From Chryseobacterium taiwanense (GTDB lineage Bacteria > Bacteroidota > Bacteroidia > Flavobacteriales > Weeksellaceae): a DNA stretch of 64,000 nucleotides. The DNA lies in the NCBI RefSeq assembly GCF_000813825.1, contig NZ_JWTA01000018.1:1-64000 (forward strand). The letters are read 5' to 3'. The notes beneath the pieces are model-generated. The model saw only the letters and a program-made list of their open reading frames with translations. It had not been told where the DNA came from and made no database searches. Made by a program: the position numbers and the translations under genes. How positions within the stretch are numbered: position 1 is the stretch's first letter; the number at the start of each line of letters is the position of its first letter. This document shows positions 46,045 to 55,503 of this stretch, piece by piece.

Positions 46045-46828
46045 TTGTAATTACACTAAACAATGTAAATTGCCATAATGTCTGTGGATAAAATTGTGGA
46101 TTAATGATAATTCAAAATAAAGTATTTATATTATTTAAATTCAGTTAGTTACAAAGTTTATCTAAATCTATATTTAAACTTAACTTTAAGTGTAATTTAC
46201 CCTATTTATCAACATTTGGGTGTAATTCTATTAAACATCAAAAAACGTTAAAAACACTGTTGATAACTATTTTATACAAATGTAAATTGTTAATAATTAT
46301 GTTTGAAATTTTAAAATTTTTGTCATTTTTAGTGTTCATCTAAAATTGCTAAGTTGTTTAAGGGGTTTATCTGGAAAAATAAATTTTACTCTAATGCAGT
46401 AAATGCTTGAATCCCCTTTTAATGGTTATTTAGGGGTAATATACCAGTCAATTTTACACTTTTAGACTAGAATTTAGCAATGTAATCAGGCACTTATGGT
46501 ATCTCCTACCCTAAAAGCTGAAATAATGGCAATAAAAGCTATTAAAAGACCATTAACAGGATATTTAGCGGATATAAAAAATAGAAAATAATCATTAAGT
46601 CATTTATTTCATCTTTTACTTGAAGTAGAATGTAAAAAAGTGAATTTTGGGGAAAATTTGTTTATTAAAAACTACAGTTTAATTTTACAAACAATGTAAA
46701 TAGCTGTTTATAAGCTATTTATTCATGTTTACAAATGTATTGTCAATAAGTTTAAAGATATTTACATTTGTACTTTGCATTTGTAAACTTTATTTTTACA
46801 TTTGTAATCCCATTTAAAACCAATTTTT
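46045..46828. other. 784-bp AT-rich regulatory region with repeated ACATTTGTAA boxes
   Basis: The longest non-coding gap of the window. It contains many half or full copies of a palindromic box with consensus TTTACAWWTGTAAA: 46041-46055, 46060-46070, 46275-46289, 46478-46488, 46684-46700 (TTTACAAACAATGTAAA), 46728-46739, 46761-46772, 46777-46788 and 46795-46807. The last four are packed within 80 bp and overlap the promoter of the Xre gene. I read them as operators of that regulator. One short ORF (46496-46591) is described under findings; no RNA gene was recognised. Confidence 0.6.
46774..46804 (+). promoter_or_regulatory. Promoter and operator of the Xre-family regulator gene
   Basis: TTTG (46774-46777), 19 bp, TACATTTG (46797-46804) is a full Bacteroidota -33/-7 pair. 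The box TTTACATTTGTAA (46795-46807) overlaps the -7 element and a GCATTTGTAAAC box lies between the two, so binding there would block transcription: the layout of autorepression. Confidence 0.7.
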
Positions 46829-47368
46829 ATGAGTTTAAACGAGAGAATTTCCAAGGTTATAGAATATTCCAATCTTACCCCTTCCGAATTTGCGGACGAA
46901 ATAGATGTTCAACGTTCATCTATTTCACACATCACTTCCGGAAGAAACAAACCCTCTTTGGAGTTTATCATAAAAATAAAATCACGCTTCCCCGAGATTC
47001 TTTGGGATTGGTTGGTAACAGGTGAAGGTAAAATGCTGAAGTCGGATTTACTGGAAGAGAAAGAAATTTTCGAAGAGGAAGTTGAAGAAGAAGTTGCAAA
47101 GCCTACTTCCCTTCCCGATCTTTTTACTATGATGAAAGATGATGAAGATTTCGGGACTGAAGAGCCTGAAATTATCACTCCCAAACAAAGTCCTGGAGAA
47201 TCGTTTATACCGCATCAAAGTACAGCACAGGAAAAAATATTCGATTCTCAGCGATTAGATAATTCACATCAGCAAATAATAAATCAACCATCTGTAAATC
47301 AACAAGGTAAGATAAAACGAATTGTTATCTTCTACGAAAACGGAAAATTTGAAAGTTTTGAGCCATAA
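46829..47368 (+). CDS. Xre-family helix-turn-helix regulator
   Basis: This 179-aa protein has an N-terminal HTH_3 domain (residues ~4-62: ISKVIEYSNLTPSEFADEID, then VQRSSISHITSGRNKPSLEF). It continues with the LWDWLVTGEGKM loop typical of Bacteroidota CI-like proteins and an acidic, Glu-rich linker, and closes with the short conserved C-terminus IKRIVIFYENGKFESFEP. There is no peptidase domain, so it is not a LexA-type self-cleaving repressor. The palindromic boxes upstream suggest autoregulation. No prophage or plasmid gene is next to it. Confidence 0.9.
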   Translation: MSLNERISKVIEYSNLTPSEFADEIDVQRSSISHITSGRNKPSLEFIIKIKSRFPEILWDWLVTGEGKMLKSDLLEEKEIFEEEVEEEVAKPTSLPDLFTMMKDDEDFGTEEPEIITPKQSPGESFIPHQSTAQEKIFDSQRLDNSHQQIINQPSVNQQGKIKRIVIFYENGKFESFEP

Positions 47369-47604
47369 AAAACCTGATCAAGAAAAGACCAGGCTAAAAA
47401 ATATTTGAGAAGAAACTAAAGCTAGTGCTTTATTTTTTTCAGCGTATTACGTTAAAATGATTCAATCATTCCATGTGCTTTCATGATAGACAACTAAAGT
47501 ACAAAATAAATATTAAATAATCAATATAAAATATATTTTATTATTAATTACTTGCGTTTTAAATACTTTTAATATATATAATCAATTAGCCATTGCAAAT
47601 CATA

Positions 47605-47637
47605 AAAAAAGCCCTACAATATTTGTAGGGCTTTACT
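47605..47637 (-). terminator. Terminator of the proline dehydrogenase gene
   Basis: AAAGCCCTACAA and TTGTAGGGCTTT form a stem; on the minus strand it is followed by T residues. The gap 47369-47604 holds a weak CCTGATC/GACCAGG hairpin just after the Xre gene and otherwise shows nothing. Confidence 0.85.
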
Positions 47638-47656
47638 ATTTTTTAATGGGAAAAGG

Positions 47657-48826
47657 TTATTTACCTTTTCTTCTTTCCAATTCTTTTTTAATAAGACCAA
47701 GCTCTCTTCCTGTTTGTCCGGCAACAGAGGTATTTTCCTGAGCTCGTCTTGTAAGATAAGGAACAACATCTTTTACAGGTCCGTAAGGGAGATATTTTGC
47801 CACATTATAGCCCTTATCAGACAGGTAGAATGTAATATTATCACTCATCCCGTAAAGTTGTCCAAAATATACATGATCGTTGCCATTTTCAAGGTTTTTA
47901 GCCTTCATTTTGTCCATTACCAGCTCTGAAGAGATCTCGTTATGGGTACCGAAGAAAGCAGAAACTTTATCCAGATGATTCATTACAAAATCAATTCCTG
48001 CATTATAGTTTTTATCCGAAGATTCTTTGTTCGGCTGAATCGGATCTGCATATCCTTTTTCGGCTGCTCTGGCTCTCTCTTTTTCCATATAAGCACCACG
48101 AACAATCTTATACCCAATAAAGTACCCTTTTTCTCTTGCTCGCTGAAGATTTTCCTCCATATATTCCAATCTTCCGGTTCTGTACATCTGGATGGTATTC
48201 CAAACAATCGGTTTTTCCTGATTATACTTCTCCATCATTTCTTCACAAAGATGATCTGCAGCATCCTGCATCCATGTTTCTTCTGCATCTACCATTACTT
48301 TTTTATCATGTTCATGGCAAAGTTTACATACTTCATCAAATCTTCTCACCACTCTTTCCCATTCTTCTTTCTGGCTAGAAGTAAGTTCTGCATTGCTACC
48401 AACCGCTTCGTACAAATCAATTCTACCGAAAGCAGTAGGTTTAAAAACGATAAAAGGAATCGCAGGATTTCCTACAGAAAATCTTACAATATCTTTAATC
48501 TCATTACAAACCGCATCAAAAGTAGCTTCATCTTCTTTACCTTCAATAGAATAGTCGAAAATACTTCCTGCTCCTCTTTTGAACATTTGCTTCACCACTT
48601 TCATACTTTCTTCACGGGTTTCACCACCGCAAAACTGCTCAAACAAAGTGTTTTTTACAATTCCGGTAACAAAAGGAAAGTCATTATGAACGGTGAAATT
48701 AAGAACAGAAGTTCCAATTTTAGTTAGTGCAGGCTGCTCAATCATTTTGAACATCCAATACGCTTTCTTTAACTGTGCGTCAGATTTATCTGCAAATGCA
48801 ACTTTAGTATCGTTAAAAATGGGCAT
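47657..48826 (-). CDS. Proline dehydrogenase
   Basis: This 389-aa FAD enzyme with a TIM-barrel PRODH domain oxidises proline to pyrroline-5-carboxylate. Core motifs are KVMVDAEETWMQDAAD, IVWNTIQMYRTGRLEYMEEN, GYFIGYKIVRGAYMEKERARA and AKYLPYGPVKDVVPYLTRRAQEN, the last being the classical substrate-binding C-terminus. It is the monofunctional form; the P5C dehydrogenase must lie elsewhere. It probably reduces the quinone pool. Monocistronic, with a -7 element at 48852-48859. Confidence 0.95.
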   Translation of the reverse strand: MPIFNDTKVAFADKSDAQLKKAYWMFKMIEQPALTKIGTSVLNFTVHNDFPFVTGIVKNTLFEQFCGGETREESMKVVKQMFKRGAGSIFDYSIEGKEDEATFDAVCNEIKDIVRFSVGNPAIPFIVFKPTAFGRIDLYEAVGSNAELTSSQKEEWERVVRRFDEVCKLCHEHDKKVMVDAEETWMQDAADHLCEEMMEKYNQEKPIVWNTIQMYRTGRLEYMEENLQRAREKGYFIGYKIVRGAYMEKERARAAEKGYADPIQPNKESSDKNYNAGIDFVMNHLDKVSAFFGTHNEISSELVMDKMKAKNLENGNDHVYFGQLYGMSDNITFYLSDKGYNVAKYLPYGPVKDVVPYLTRRAQENTSVAGQTGRELGLIKKELERRKGK

Positions 48827-48851
48827 TACAATTATATAGTTTAGGGTTCTG

Positions 48852-48859
48852 CAAAGGTA
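48852..48859 (-). promoter_or_regulatory. -7 element of the proline dehydrogenase gene
   Basis: On the minus strand TACCTTTG matches TAnnTTTG, 25 bases upstream of the ATG. Confidence 0.55.
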
Positions 48860-48891
48860 AGCATAACCTGAGTTTTTTTAAAGATTTTTTT

Positions 48892-49821
48892 CTATAATTT
48901 ACCTTCTATTCCGTTTAAAAGCATGGCAATAATTCCTATGAAAACCCAAAATCTTAAAATATTGAGTGTCAAAAATTTACTCTTTCTGGAATGGTTCAAA
49001 AGAAGATAAACACAAAGTATCATTACAAATAATCCTCCTGTAAAGTAATAGGCCATAAAACCGGAAATTCCGGTACGCATGATCAATTTCATTGAAACTG
49101 CCATGGTAATCATCAGTAATGAAATGATAATGATTTTGGTGTTTTTACTTTTAAAATAATTCGGAATGGTTACATATCCAAATGCTTTGTCTACACTTTT
49201 CGTCAAGGTATCTTTTACAATATCAATGCATAAAAGTATCAGAAACAGGAAAATTGCCATCAACAATACCTTCTTGGAAAAGGTTCCGTAATACACCATC
49301 ATTCCAAAGAAAGGATATAGTGTAAGGCTTACAAAAGTAAGATTGTTTAAAATTAAAATCCGACTCAGTTTATGACTGTAAAACCACATAAAAAATTGAT
49401 AGACAACAAAAAACAAAAATACTCTATGTGAAATTAACCATGCAACTCCTAAGGAAAGAATGCTTAAAAACAAATAAGCATATAAGAAATATTTCTGCTT
49501 GATGAAGCTTTGAATTCTGGTCCTGAATGGTTTTACCACATGATCTTTTTCAAAATCATAGAATTGATTAATAATTCCTCCTGCGAGAATGGTAAGTACC
49601 GTGCAGAAAATGATGCCGTGAACCTTAAAATCAAAGACAAATTTTCTGAAATTTTCGTCCTGATTAAAAAGAAAAAATGTGGAAACGTATAAGGCAAATG
49701 TAAGTAAAGCAGCCACAAAAAAGCGAGCTCCTAAAAGAAAGCCCACGAATTGTGAAAATCTGTAAAATAAAGATTTCTGAATATAATTTTTCTGTTGGAA
49801 AGTTTCTTTTTCAGAATTCAT
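48892..49821 (-). CDS. UbiA-family prenyltransferase
   Basis: This 309-aa integral membrane protein has about eight hydrophobic segments and the first Asp motif as NQFYDFEKDHVVKPFR; the second region reads CIDIVKDTLTKSVDKAFGY. This places it in the UbiA superfamily, but it is clearly distinct from the menA gene at 25.8 kb. It lies 10 bp after a GHMP kinase gene of the mevalonate type, suggesting a role in isoprenoid or prenylated lipid synthesis. The acceptor is unknown. Confidence 0.85.
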   Translation of the reverse strand: MNSEKETFQQKNYIQKSLFYRFSQFVGFLLGARFFVAALLTFALYVSTFFLFNQDENFRKFVFDFKVHGIIFCTVLTILAGGIINQFYDFEKDHVVKPFRTRIQSFIKQKYFLYAYLFLSILSLGVAWLISHRVFLFFVVYQFFMWFYSHKLSRILILNNLTFVSLTLYPFFGMMVYYGTFSKKVLLMAIFLFLILLCIDIVKDTLTKSVDKAFGYVTIPNYFKSKNTKIIIISLLMITMAVSMKLIMRTGISGFMAYYFTGGLFVMILCVYLLLNHSRKSKFLTLNILRFWVFIGIIAMLLNGIEGKL

Positions 49822-49831
49822 TCCAGGTTGT

Positions 49832-50758
49832 TTAGAATCTGTAAATCACCTCTTTTTGGAAACCGTCAAGCATTTTTTCTGCTTTTTCGTAATCTTGGGT
49901 AAAGCCCAAAATATATCCTCCACCGCCACTTCCGCAAAGTTTCAGATAGTAAGCATTAGAGTCTAATCCTTTTTTCCAGATATTAAAAATACTTTCAGGA
50001 ATCATTGGACGGAAATGTTCGTACGCCCAATGGGAAAGTTTTTTAAGGTTTCTAAAGAAAGGATTCATATCTTTTTTAAGGAAAGATTCAATACAAGCAT
50101 TATTATAGCGTATGAACTCTTCTTTCAGTGTCTTACGGAACCCTTCTGTTTTCATTTTTTCGAAGAAAATCTGAATCATAGGTCCGGTTTCACCTGTAAT
50201 TCCTGAATCTATCAAGAAAATTGCTCCTTTCCCTGCCTGACCATCCGGAATAGCCACTTTATCTAAATTCTCTTTATTTTCAATAAGAATCGGAAGATTC
50301 ATATAGCAAATCAAAGGATCCATCCCTGAACTTTTACCATGGAAATAGCTTTCCATTTCACCGAAAACAGCTTTTAGATTTTTTAAATTTTCTTTAGAAA
50401 TTGTTTCCGGATTAAGCTTCTCAACCGAATATTTTTCAAAAATAGCAGCTACTAAAGCTCCAGAACTTCCTACTCCATATCCTTGCGGAATATTGGAATC
50501 AAAGAAAAGTCCGTTTGCAATATCTGCTTTAAAATGATCAATATCAAGCTTAAAGTCTTCTGAAAAACTTAAATCAGCTAAATAATCTGAGTATTTCTGT
50601 AGGTGATGGTTCGATTTTTTTTCAAATTCTGAAGCAAGGTCAGAGTATTTTAAAGTTCCTTTATAAAAACTGTAAGGTACTACCAAACCTTGGGAATCTT
50701 CGATCATTCCGTATTCACCGAACAAAATTATTTTTGCGTAGAATAAAGGGTTTGTCAT
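49832..50758 (-). CDS. GHMP kinase, mevalonate-kinase-like
   Basis: This 308-aa protein is read from the ATG at 50758 (MTNPLFYAKIILFGEYGMI...). An in-frame ATG at 50794 lies within the -7 element TAACTTTG (50799-50792, minus strand) and is rejected. Motifs are KIILFGEY, PQGYGVGSSGALVAA (the ATP-binding P-x-G-x-G-x-GSS) and LCGSGGGGYILG near the C-terminus. Flavobacteriia make isoprenoids by the mevalonate pathway, and this fits mevalonate kinase. The UbiA-family gene follows directly. Confidence 0.88.
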   Translation of the reverse strand: MTNPLFYAKIILFGEYGMIEDSQGLVVPYSFYKGTLKYSDLASEFEKKSNHHLQKYSDYLADLSFSEDFKLDIDHFKADIANGLFFDSNIPQGYGVGSSGALVAAIFEKYSVEKLNPETISKENLKNLKAVFGEMESYFHGKSSGMDPLICYMNLPILIENKENLDKVAIPDGQAGKGAIFLIDSGITGETGPMIQIFFEKMKTEGFRKTLKEEFIRYNNACIESFLKKDMNPFFRNLKKLSHWAYEHFRPMIPESIFNIWKKGLDSNAYYLKLCGSGGGGYILGFTQDYEKAEKMLDGFQKEVIYRF

Positions 50759-50791
50759 TTCTTTTACAACAATTTTAAAACTTTCTTTATG

Positions 50792-50799
50792 CAAAGTTA
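50792..50799 (-). promoter_or_regulatory. -7 element of the GHMP kinase gene
   Basis: On the minus strand TAACTTTG fits TAnnTTTG, about 34 bases before the chosen ATG. Confidence 0.5.
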
Positions 50800-50837
50800 C
50801 ATATAATTCGCCTGATTTTAAGCAAATATCAAGCCAA

Positions 50838-52379
50838 TTACAGGGTTTCTTTTTCTTTAAGCGTCTTCAAATTCAGAAAACGTATCAAAATTAATCCGAC
50901 AAAGAAAAATAATGCCATTGAAAAAGCCGCAAATCTCATACCAGAAGCAGACGGCAATTTAATATCAATTTTAGCAAAAATTTCGATTAATGTATCATAT
51001 TTATCAATAAATAAAGCAAAAACAAATGTCCCGATAATGATCGCCAGTTTTTCAAGCACATCATAGAAGCTGAAAAATGTAGTATTTTCCATTGAATCTT
51101 CGGGTAAAAGTTTTGAATAAGTAGATCTAGACATTGCCTGAAGACCTCCCATTACAAGACCTACAACAGCTGCGACTCCGTAGAACTGATATTCTACGGT
51201 AGGGTTTTCTTTGTTTAAGAAAAACGCCCAGATACAAGCTACGATCCAAAGAACAATAGCAATGGTAATCACATTTTTGTTTCCTATTTTTTTAGATAAT
51301 CTTGAGAAAAGTACGGCTCCGATAATTGCTTCTATCTGGATAACCAATAGAGTACCAATCAGCTTATCCTGAGGAAGGTTTATTTCACTTTTCCCGAAAA
51401 GCGTAGCCATCAGGAAAATAGTCTGCATTCCCACACTATAAAAGAAGAAACTTGATAGGAAGAATTTTAGATTTCTGTCTTTAAATAAGCCTTTACCTAC
51501 TTTAAACAGTTCTCTGAAACTTTCTTTGGCAATATCTTTATAAAAGCTGATATTATCTTTTAATACTTCAAAGAATCCTCCCTGTTCTGCATGTTTTTTG
51601 AAAATGTTTTTATAGTTCAGAAGCACTAAATCTTTCGGAAGTTTTTCTTTAACATCTCCAAACTGAGGTAAGTGTTTGAATGTATATTGAGAGAACCCAA
51701 ACCACCAAGCTCCTGTCAATAAGAAACTTATTCTTGTAAACAGTAATTGTTGTGCTGCTCCTTTAGCAAAAACCTGAATCAGTACCAAACAAATAATTAC
51801 CAATACTACGGAACCAATATATCCGTAAACGTATCCTTTTGCAGAAAGGGCATCTTGTTTATCGCGTGTTGCAATATCTGGTAAAAACGAGTTATAAAAT
51901 ACCAAACTTCCCCAGAAACCGACACTCGCAGTAATACTAAACAGCAATCCTAAAAATACATTGTGCATCCCTGTAAACATCGCTAATCCCATACAAGAAG
52001 TAGCTCCTAAGTAACAGAAAAACTGTAAAAACGATTTTTTATTTCCGATTGTATCTGCCAATGATGATAAAAATGGAGATAGTAATACCACAATAAAGAA
52101 GGAAATAGTTAATGAATACCCATATACCGCATCCGGTTGATATTCTTCTCCGAAGATCTTAATCATGTGTCTCACCGGAACATTTATCCAGGATTTTGTT
52201 TCTTCTACATATTCTTTCTTTTCGTAAGCTGTGGTAAGAATTGAATAATATATAGGAAAAATAGTGGATGTAATTACCAGAGAATATACTGAATTTGCCC
52301 AGTCATAGACCGCCCAGGCTTTCATTATTTTAGGATTATTCTTTATAATTTGAGGTTGTGGATTCTCAATTTCAGACAT
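50838..52379 (-). CDS. UMF1-family MFS transporter (Atg22-like)
   Basis: This 513-aa permease has about twelve membrane segments. The N-terminal NPKIMKAWAVYDWANSVYSLVI is the hallmark of the UMF1/Atg22 group, whose fungal members export amino acids from the vacuole. SPFLSSLADTIGNKKSFL and GLQAMSRSTYSKLLPEDSMEN are the conserved loops. The bacterial substrate is unknown. It precedes the GHMP kinase gene by 79 bp and that gene has its own -7 element. Confidence 0.93.
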   Translation of the reverse strand: MSEIENPQPQIIKNNPKIMKAWAVYDWANSVYSLVITSTIFPIYYSILTTAYEKKEYVEETKSWINVPVRHMIKIFGEEYQPDAVYGYSLTISFFIVVLLSPFLSSLADTIGNKKSFLQFFCYLGATSCMGLAMFTGMHNVFLGLLFSITASVGFWGSLVFYNSFLPDIATRDKQDALSAKGYVYGYIGSVVLVIICLVLIQVFAKGAAQQLLFTRISFLLTGAWWFGFSQYTFKHLPQFGDVKEKLPKDLVLLNYKNIFKKHAEQGGFFEVLKDNISFYKDIAKESFRELFKVGKGLFKDRNLKFFLSSFFFYSVGMQTIFLMATLFGKSEINLPQDKLIGTLLVIQIEAIIGAVLFSRLSKKIGNKNVITIAIVLWIVACIWAFFLNKENPTVEYQFYGVAAVVGLVMGGLQAMSRSTYSKLLPEDSMENTTFFSFYDVLEKLAIIIGTFVFALFIDKYDTLIEIFAKIDIKLPSASGMRFAAFSMALFFFVGLILIRFLNLKTLKEKETL

Positions 52380-52522
52380 TTCAAAAAAGTATTAATAGCA
52401 CAAAAATAACAAAACCGCTGAATATTCGGAGTTTTTTATTTTTTTTCGGTGAAATTTTATTATTGGGTTAAAATTCGGGCTCTTGTTCATGGATATTTTA
52501 GCTTGGAGTTTATGCTAAAAAC

Positions 52523-52555
52523 AAAAATCCGGAAGCTCTGCTTCCGGATTTGATT
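52523..52555 (-). terminator. Terminator of the thiolase gene
   Basis: AAATCCGGAAGC and GCTTCCGGATTT form a perfect 12-bp stem with a TCT loop. The remaining gap 52380-52522 is AT-rich and shows nothing else. Confidence 0.88.
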
Positions 52556-52573
52556 TACTATTTAAAATAAATA

Positions 52574-53752
52574 TTAGATATTTTCAATAACAATAGCAGA
52601 AGCACCACCACCACCATTACAAATCGCTGCAGCACCATATTTTGCATTGTTTTGCTTCAATACGTTGATCAAAGTAACAATAATTCTAGAACCTGAGCTT
52701 CCCAGTGGGTGACCAAGAGCAACCGCTCCTCCGTTTACGTTTACTTTTGAAGCGTCTAATCCTAAGATTTTATTGTTTGCTAATCCTACTACAGAGAAAG
52801 CTTCGTTAAATTCGAAGAAATCGATATCTGTAAGTTCTAATCCTGCTTTTTTAAGTGCAATTGGCAATGCTTTTGCCGGTGCAGTTGTAAAGTTTTCAGG
52901 CTCTTGAGCTGCATCTGCATAAGAAACGATTTTTGCCAATGGCTTAAGACCTAACTCTTCCATTTTTTCTTTAGAAACAAGGATCAAAGCTGAAGCACCA
53001 TCATTAAGCGTTGATGCATTAGCTGCTGTTACAGTTCCTTCTTCTTTTTTGAATACTGTTGGAAGTGTTGGTAACCTATCGAAATTTACTGCTTTATATT
53101 CTTCATCTTCTGCAAAAATAACTGGTTCTCCTTTTCTCTGAGGAATTGAAACCGGTACTACTTCTTCAGCAAATTTCCCTTCGCTCCAAGCTTTTGCAGA
53201 TCTTTTGTAAGATTCGATAGCGAAATTATCCTGATCTTCTCTTGTAATGTTGTAGTCAGTAGCACATTTCTCTGCACAAACTCCCATATGAACTTTGTTG
53301 TAAACGTCTGTAAGTCCATCAAGAACCATTCCGTCCAACATTTTTACATCTCCTAATTTTGTAGCATTTCTTGCGTTATAATAATGAGGAACTGAAGACA
53401 TATTTTCCATACCTCCAGCAACAATTACGTCTGCATCACCTGCTTTAATTGCCTGTGCAGCCATAGAAACGGCTTTCATTCCTGAAGCACAAACTTTGTT
53501 TACCGTAGTAGATGGCGTTTCAATAGAAAGTCCAGCTCCTAAAGCAACCTGACGAGCCGGAGCTTGTCCTTCACCTGCCTGTAAAACGTTCCCCATATAG
53601 ATTTCCTGAACCAATTTCGGATCAAGACCAATTTTATCTAATGCTCCTTTTACAGCCACAGATCCTAATTTTGTAGCCGGAACTGTTGATAAGCTTCCCA
53701 TAAAACTTCCCATAGGAGTTCTTACTGCGGAAACAATGAATACCTCTTTCAT
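52574..53752 (-). CDS. Acetyl-CoA C-acyltransferase (thiolase)
   Basis: This 392-aa thiolase has the acyl-enzyme cysteine C88 ([11 protein letters not shown]), EFNEAFSVV, the His in [13 protein letters not shown] and the second Cys in CNGGGGASA. It cleaves or condenses acetoacetyl-CoA-type substrates; whether it acts in beta-oxidation or feeds the mevalonate pathway (this organism makes mevalonate) cannot be decided. Monocistronic, with a terminator. The ETF genes 6-8 kb away would take electrons from acyl-CoA dehydrogenases of the same pathway. Confidence 0.96.
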   Translation of the reverse strand: MKEVFIVSAVRTPMGSFMGSLSTVPATKLGSVAVKGALDKIGLDPKLVQEIYMGNVLQAGEGQAPARQVALGAGLSIETPSTTVNKVCASGMKAVSMAAQAIKAGDADVIVAGGMENMSSVPHYYNARNATKLGDVKMLDGMVLDGLTDVYNKVHMGVCAEKCATDYNITREDQDNFAIESYKRSAKAWSEGKFAEEVVPVSIPQRKGEPVIFAEDEEYKAVNFDRLPTLPTVFKKEEGTVTAANASTLNDGASALILVSKEKMEELGLKPLAKIVSYADAAQEPENFTTAPAKALPIALKKAGLELTDIDFFEFNEAFSVVGLANNKILGLDASKVNVNGGAVALGHPLGSSGSRIIVTLINVLKQNNAKYGAAAICNGGGGASAIVIENI

Positions 53753-53806
53753 GTCTATACTTTTATTTTTTATTAATTTTTGAACCTTTCGGTTATGTAT
53801 TATGTT

Positions 53807-54193
53807 TTAATTCTTTGTATTGTCTTTCACCACAATCATTAAGCAAGCTCCTAAAAACTCTACTATCCATCCCCATTTTAACTTAACTATTCCAGCAAAT
53901 GTTTCTACCCATGATTTAAAAGGTAAAAAACTAAAATATTCTTTGGATTGAAACTTAATTGCGAATAAAGTAAAGCAAAATAGCAGTAATAATAGAATTC
54001 CAAATATTCTTCCTATTTTGATATTATTATTTACAATGCCAAAAACAGCACAAGCTGATAAAATCCAGCATGCAATGGCTAAGTAATGATTAAGATCCCA
54101 ATAATTCCAATTTCCAACCACAGGAACGTGAACTAAAGGCAAAAAACTACCGATAATTACTAAAATTAACCCTACTAATTGAATATTTTTCAT
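53807..54193 (-). CDS. Small four-helix membrane protein
   Basis: This 128-aa protein is read from the ATG at 54193 (MKNIQLVGLILVIIGSFLPLVHVP...); the frame is open to 54229. It has four hydrophobic segments with short loops, the first two resembling the LILVIIGSFLP start common to small Bacteroidota membrane proteins. Function unknown. A palindromic stretch (54215-54250) with AAAACACAC/GTGTGTTTT pairing lies just upstream and may end the preceding surface-protein gene. Confidence 0.65.
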   Translation of the reverse strand: MKNIQLVGLILVIIGSFLPLVHVPVVGNWNYWDLNHYLAIACWILSACAVFGIVNNNIKIGRIFGILLLLLFCFTLFAIKFQSKEYFSFLPFKSWVETFAGIVKLKWGWIVEFLGACLMIVVKDNTKN

Positions 54194-54216
54194 ATTTCTT
54201 AAAGTGCCAAAATACA

Positions 54217-54250
54217 AAAAAAAACACACTTAAAATCAGTGTGTTTTAAA
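54217..54250. terminator. Hairpin between the membrane protein and surface protein genes
   Basis: AAAACACACTTAAAATC pairs imperfectly with the following CAGTGTGTTTT (stem AAAACACAC / GTGTGTTTT), with A-rich flank on the left. It probably ends the minus-strand gene at 54343. Confidence 0.6.
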
Positions 54251-54342
54251 AACGTATTATTTATAGGCAATCAATTATTAATAATAAAAATTTCAAAATA
54301 AATTTAAACAATTCACAATAAAACATATCAAATTTTATTAAC

Positions 54343-55428
54343 TTAAAAATTAACACTTACTAATTCCAAGCCAATTTGTATTCCATATTTGCTATTAATA
54401 AGTGCATTATTATCAAATGTCGGGGTAAAATCTTTTTGAATGTATAATCCTAAACCACCATATCCAATTCCCAGTTTTCCTCCTACGATAAAATTATTAA
54501 CTCCTTTTGAGACGGTCTCTCTTTCAACAATTCTGTTTGAATATTCGGTAGAATATTTATTATAGATCACACTAGCAGCTCTTATTCCTCCATACAAACC
54601 AGCTACAACATAAAATTGCGTTTCTCTGTTATCAACATATTTAACATTTTCAAACTCTACATATTTAGGATTAAGAACCCATTTCAATTCCAACGGAATC
54701 ATAATATAAGTATTATTTAAACTCGTTTTTTTAAGTACACCTTTTGTAAAATCCTGTACAAAGAGGTTTTTGTCATCCTGAGAAAAAACTTTCCCATATT
54801 TAGGAACGAAATAGTCTGCTCTAGTACCTATGCCAATACGATAAAATATAGGACTTTTAAAGCCTCCTAATTGATTTTCGTATTTAAAATTGAAACTTAC
54901 TGAATTATAAACAGAATTCTTTACCTCAGAATCTTTACTATAAAATCTAAAGGGTTCGTTTTTAGTAGTAAGACTTGCTCCTACAAAACTTATCGAAAGC
55001 TTAAAAGAATGTAAATAATCTTTCGGAAGCAGTACTCTTTTACCTTTAAATTGAATTCTCCCTGTATAAGGTTCAAAAGACAAACTATATTTTCCTTCAG
55101 GATTTAGAACAATATTCTTCACCAGATCTTTAGTAGCATTATCTAATTCAAATCTTTCATTTTCTATTTTCTCATTAATAATCTGCTCGTATTTCTCAGC
55201 GATTTCTGCTTTAAGTTTTTGTCTTTCTTCAATAGAAGCCACTTTATTCCCTTTAACTTTCTCAAGAGTCTCATCAAGTTCTACATTCATCTTCTGTTTT
55301 TCGGAAGTAATAATGCTATCTATTTTCTTTGTATAGTTTTGCATTTTAAAATCAATGTTTTTATCACTCTGCCCAAAAGCAAAAACAGAGATAAAAGTAG
55401 AGGCTAATAAAGTAATTTTTATTTTCAT
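54343..55428 (-). CDS. Secreted protein with coiled coil and beta-barrel-like C-terminus
   Basis: This 361-aa protein has a signal peptide (KITLLASTFISVFAFGQ). Residues ~25-105 are a charged coiled coil (EKQKMNVELDETLEKVKGNK...); the rest is made of amphipathic strands with aromatic residues (RFYSKDSEVKNSVYNSVSF, YRIGIGTRADYFVP, VAGLYGGIRAASVIYNKYS) and ends in GIQIGLELVSVNF, as in outer membrane barrels. I infer a surface protein. It follows an anti-sigma-like gene and may be a target or partner of that system. Confidence 0.7.
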   Translation of the reverse strand: MKIKITLLASTFISVFAFGQSDKNIDFKMQNYTKKIDSIITSEKQKMNVELDETLEKVKGNKVASIEERQKLKAEIAEKYEQIINEKIENERFELDNATKDLVKNIVLNPEGKYSLSFEPYTGRIQFKGKRVLLPKDYLHSFKLSISFVGASLTTKNEPFRFYSKDSEVKNSVYNSVSFNFKYENQLGGFKSPIFYRIGIGTRADYFVPKYGKVFSQDDKNLFVQDFTKGVLKKTSLNNTYIMIPLELKWVLNPKYVEFENVKYVDNRETQFYVVAGLYGGIRAASVIYNKYSTEYSNRIVERETVSKGVNNFIVGGKLGIGYGGLGLYIQKDFTPTFDNNALINSKYGIQIGLELVSVNF

Positions 55429-55503
55429 AGTAAGGTATTTTTAAGCATAATAATACTTCCTGTCTAATTTTAGCCAGTTTATAATAATGTTTTGTTTGTT
55501 AAA

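Noticed and set aside
47942..48727. A 261-codon + strand ORF across the proline dehydrogenase gene
   Set aside because: It is the antisense frame of a clear enzyme gene, rich in F, S and I as expected from reversed codons, and shows no domain.
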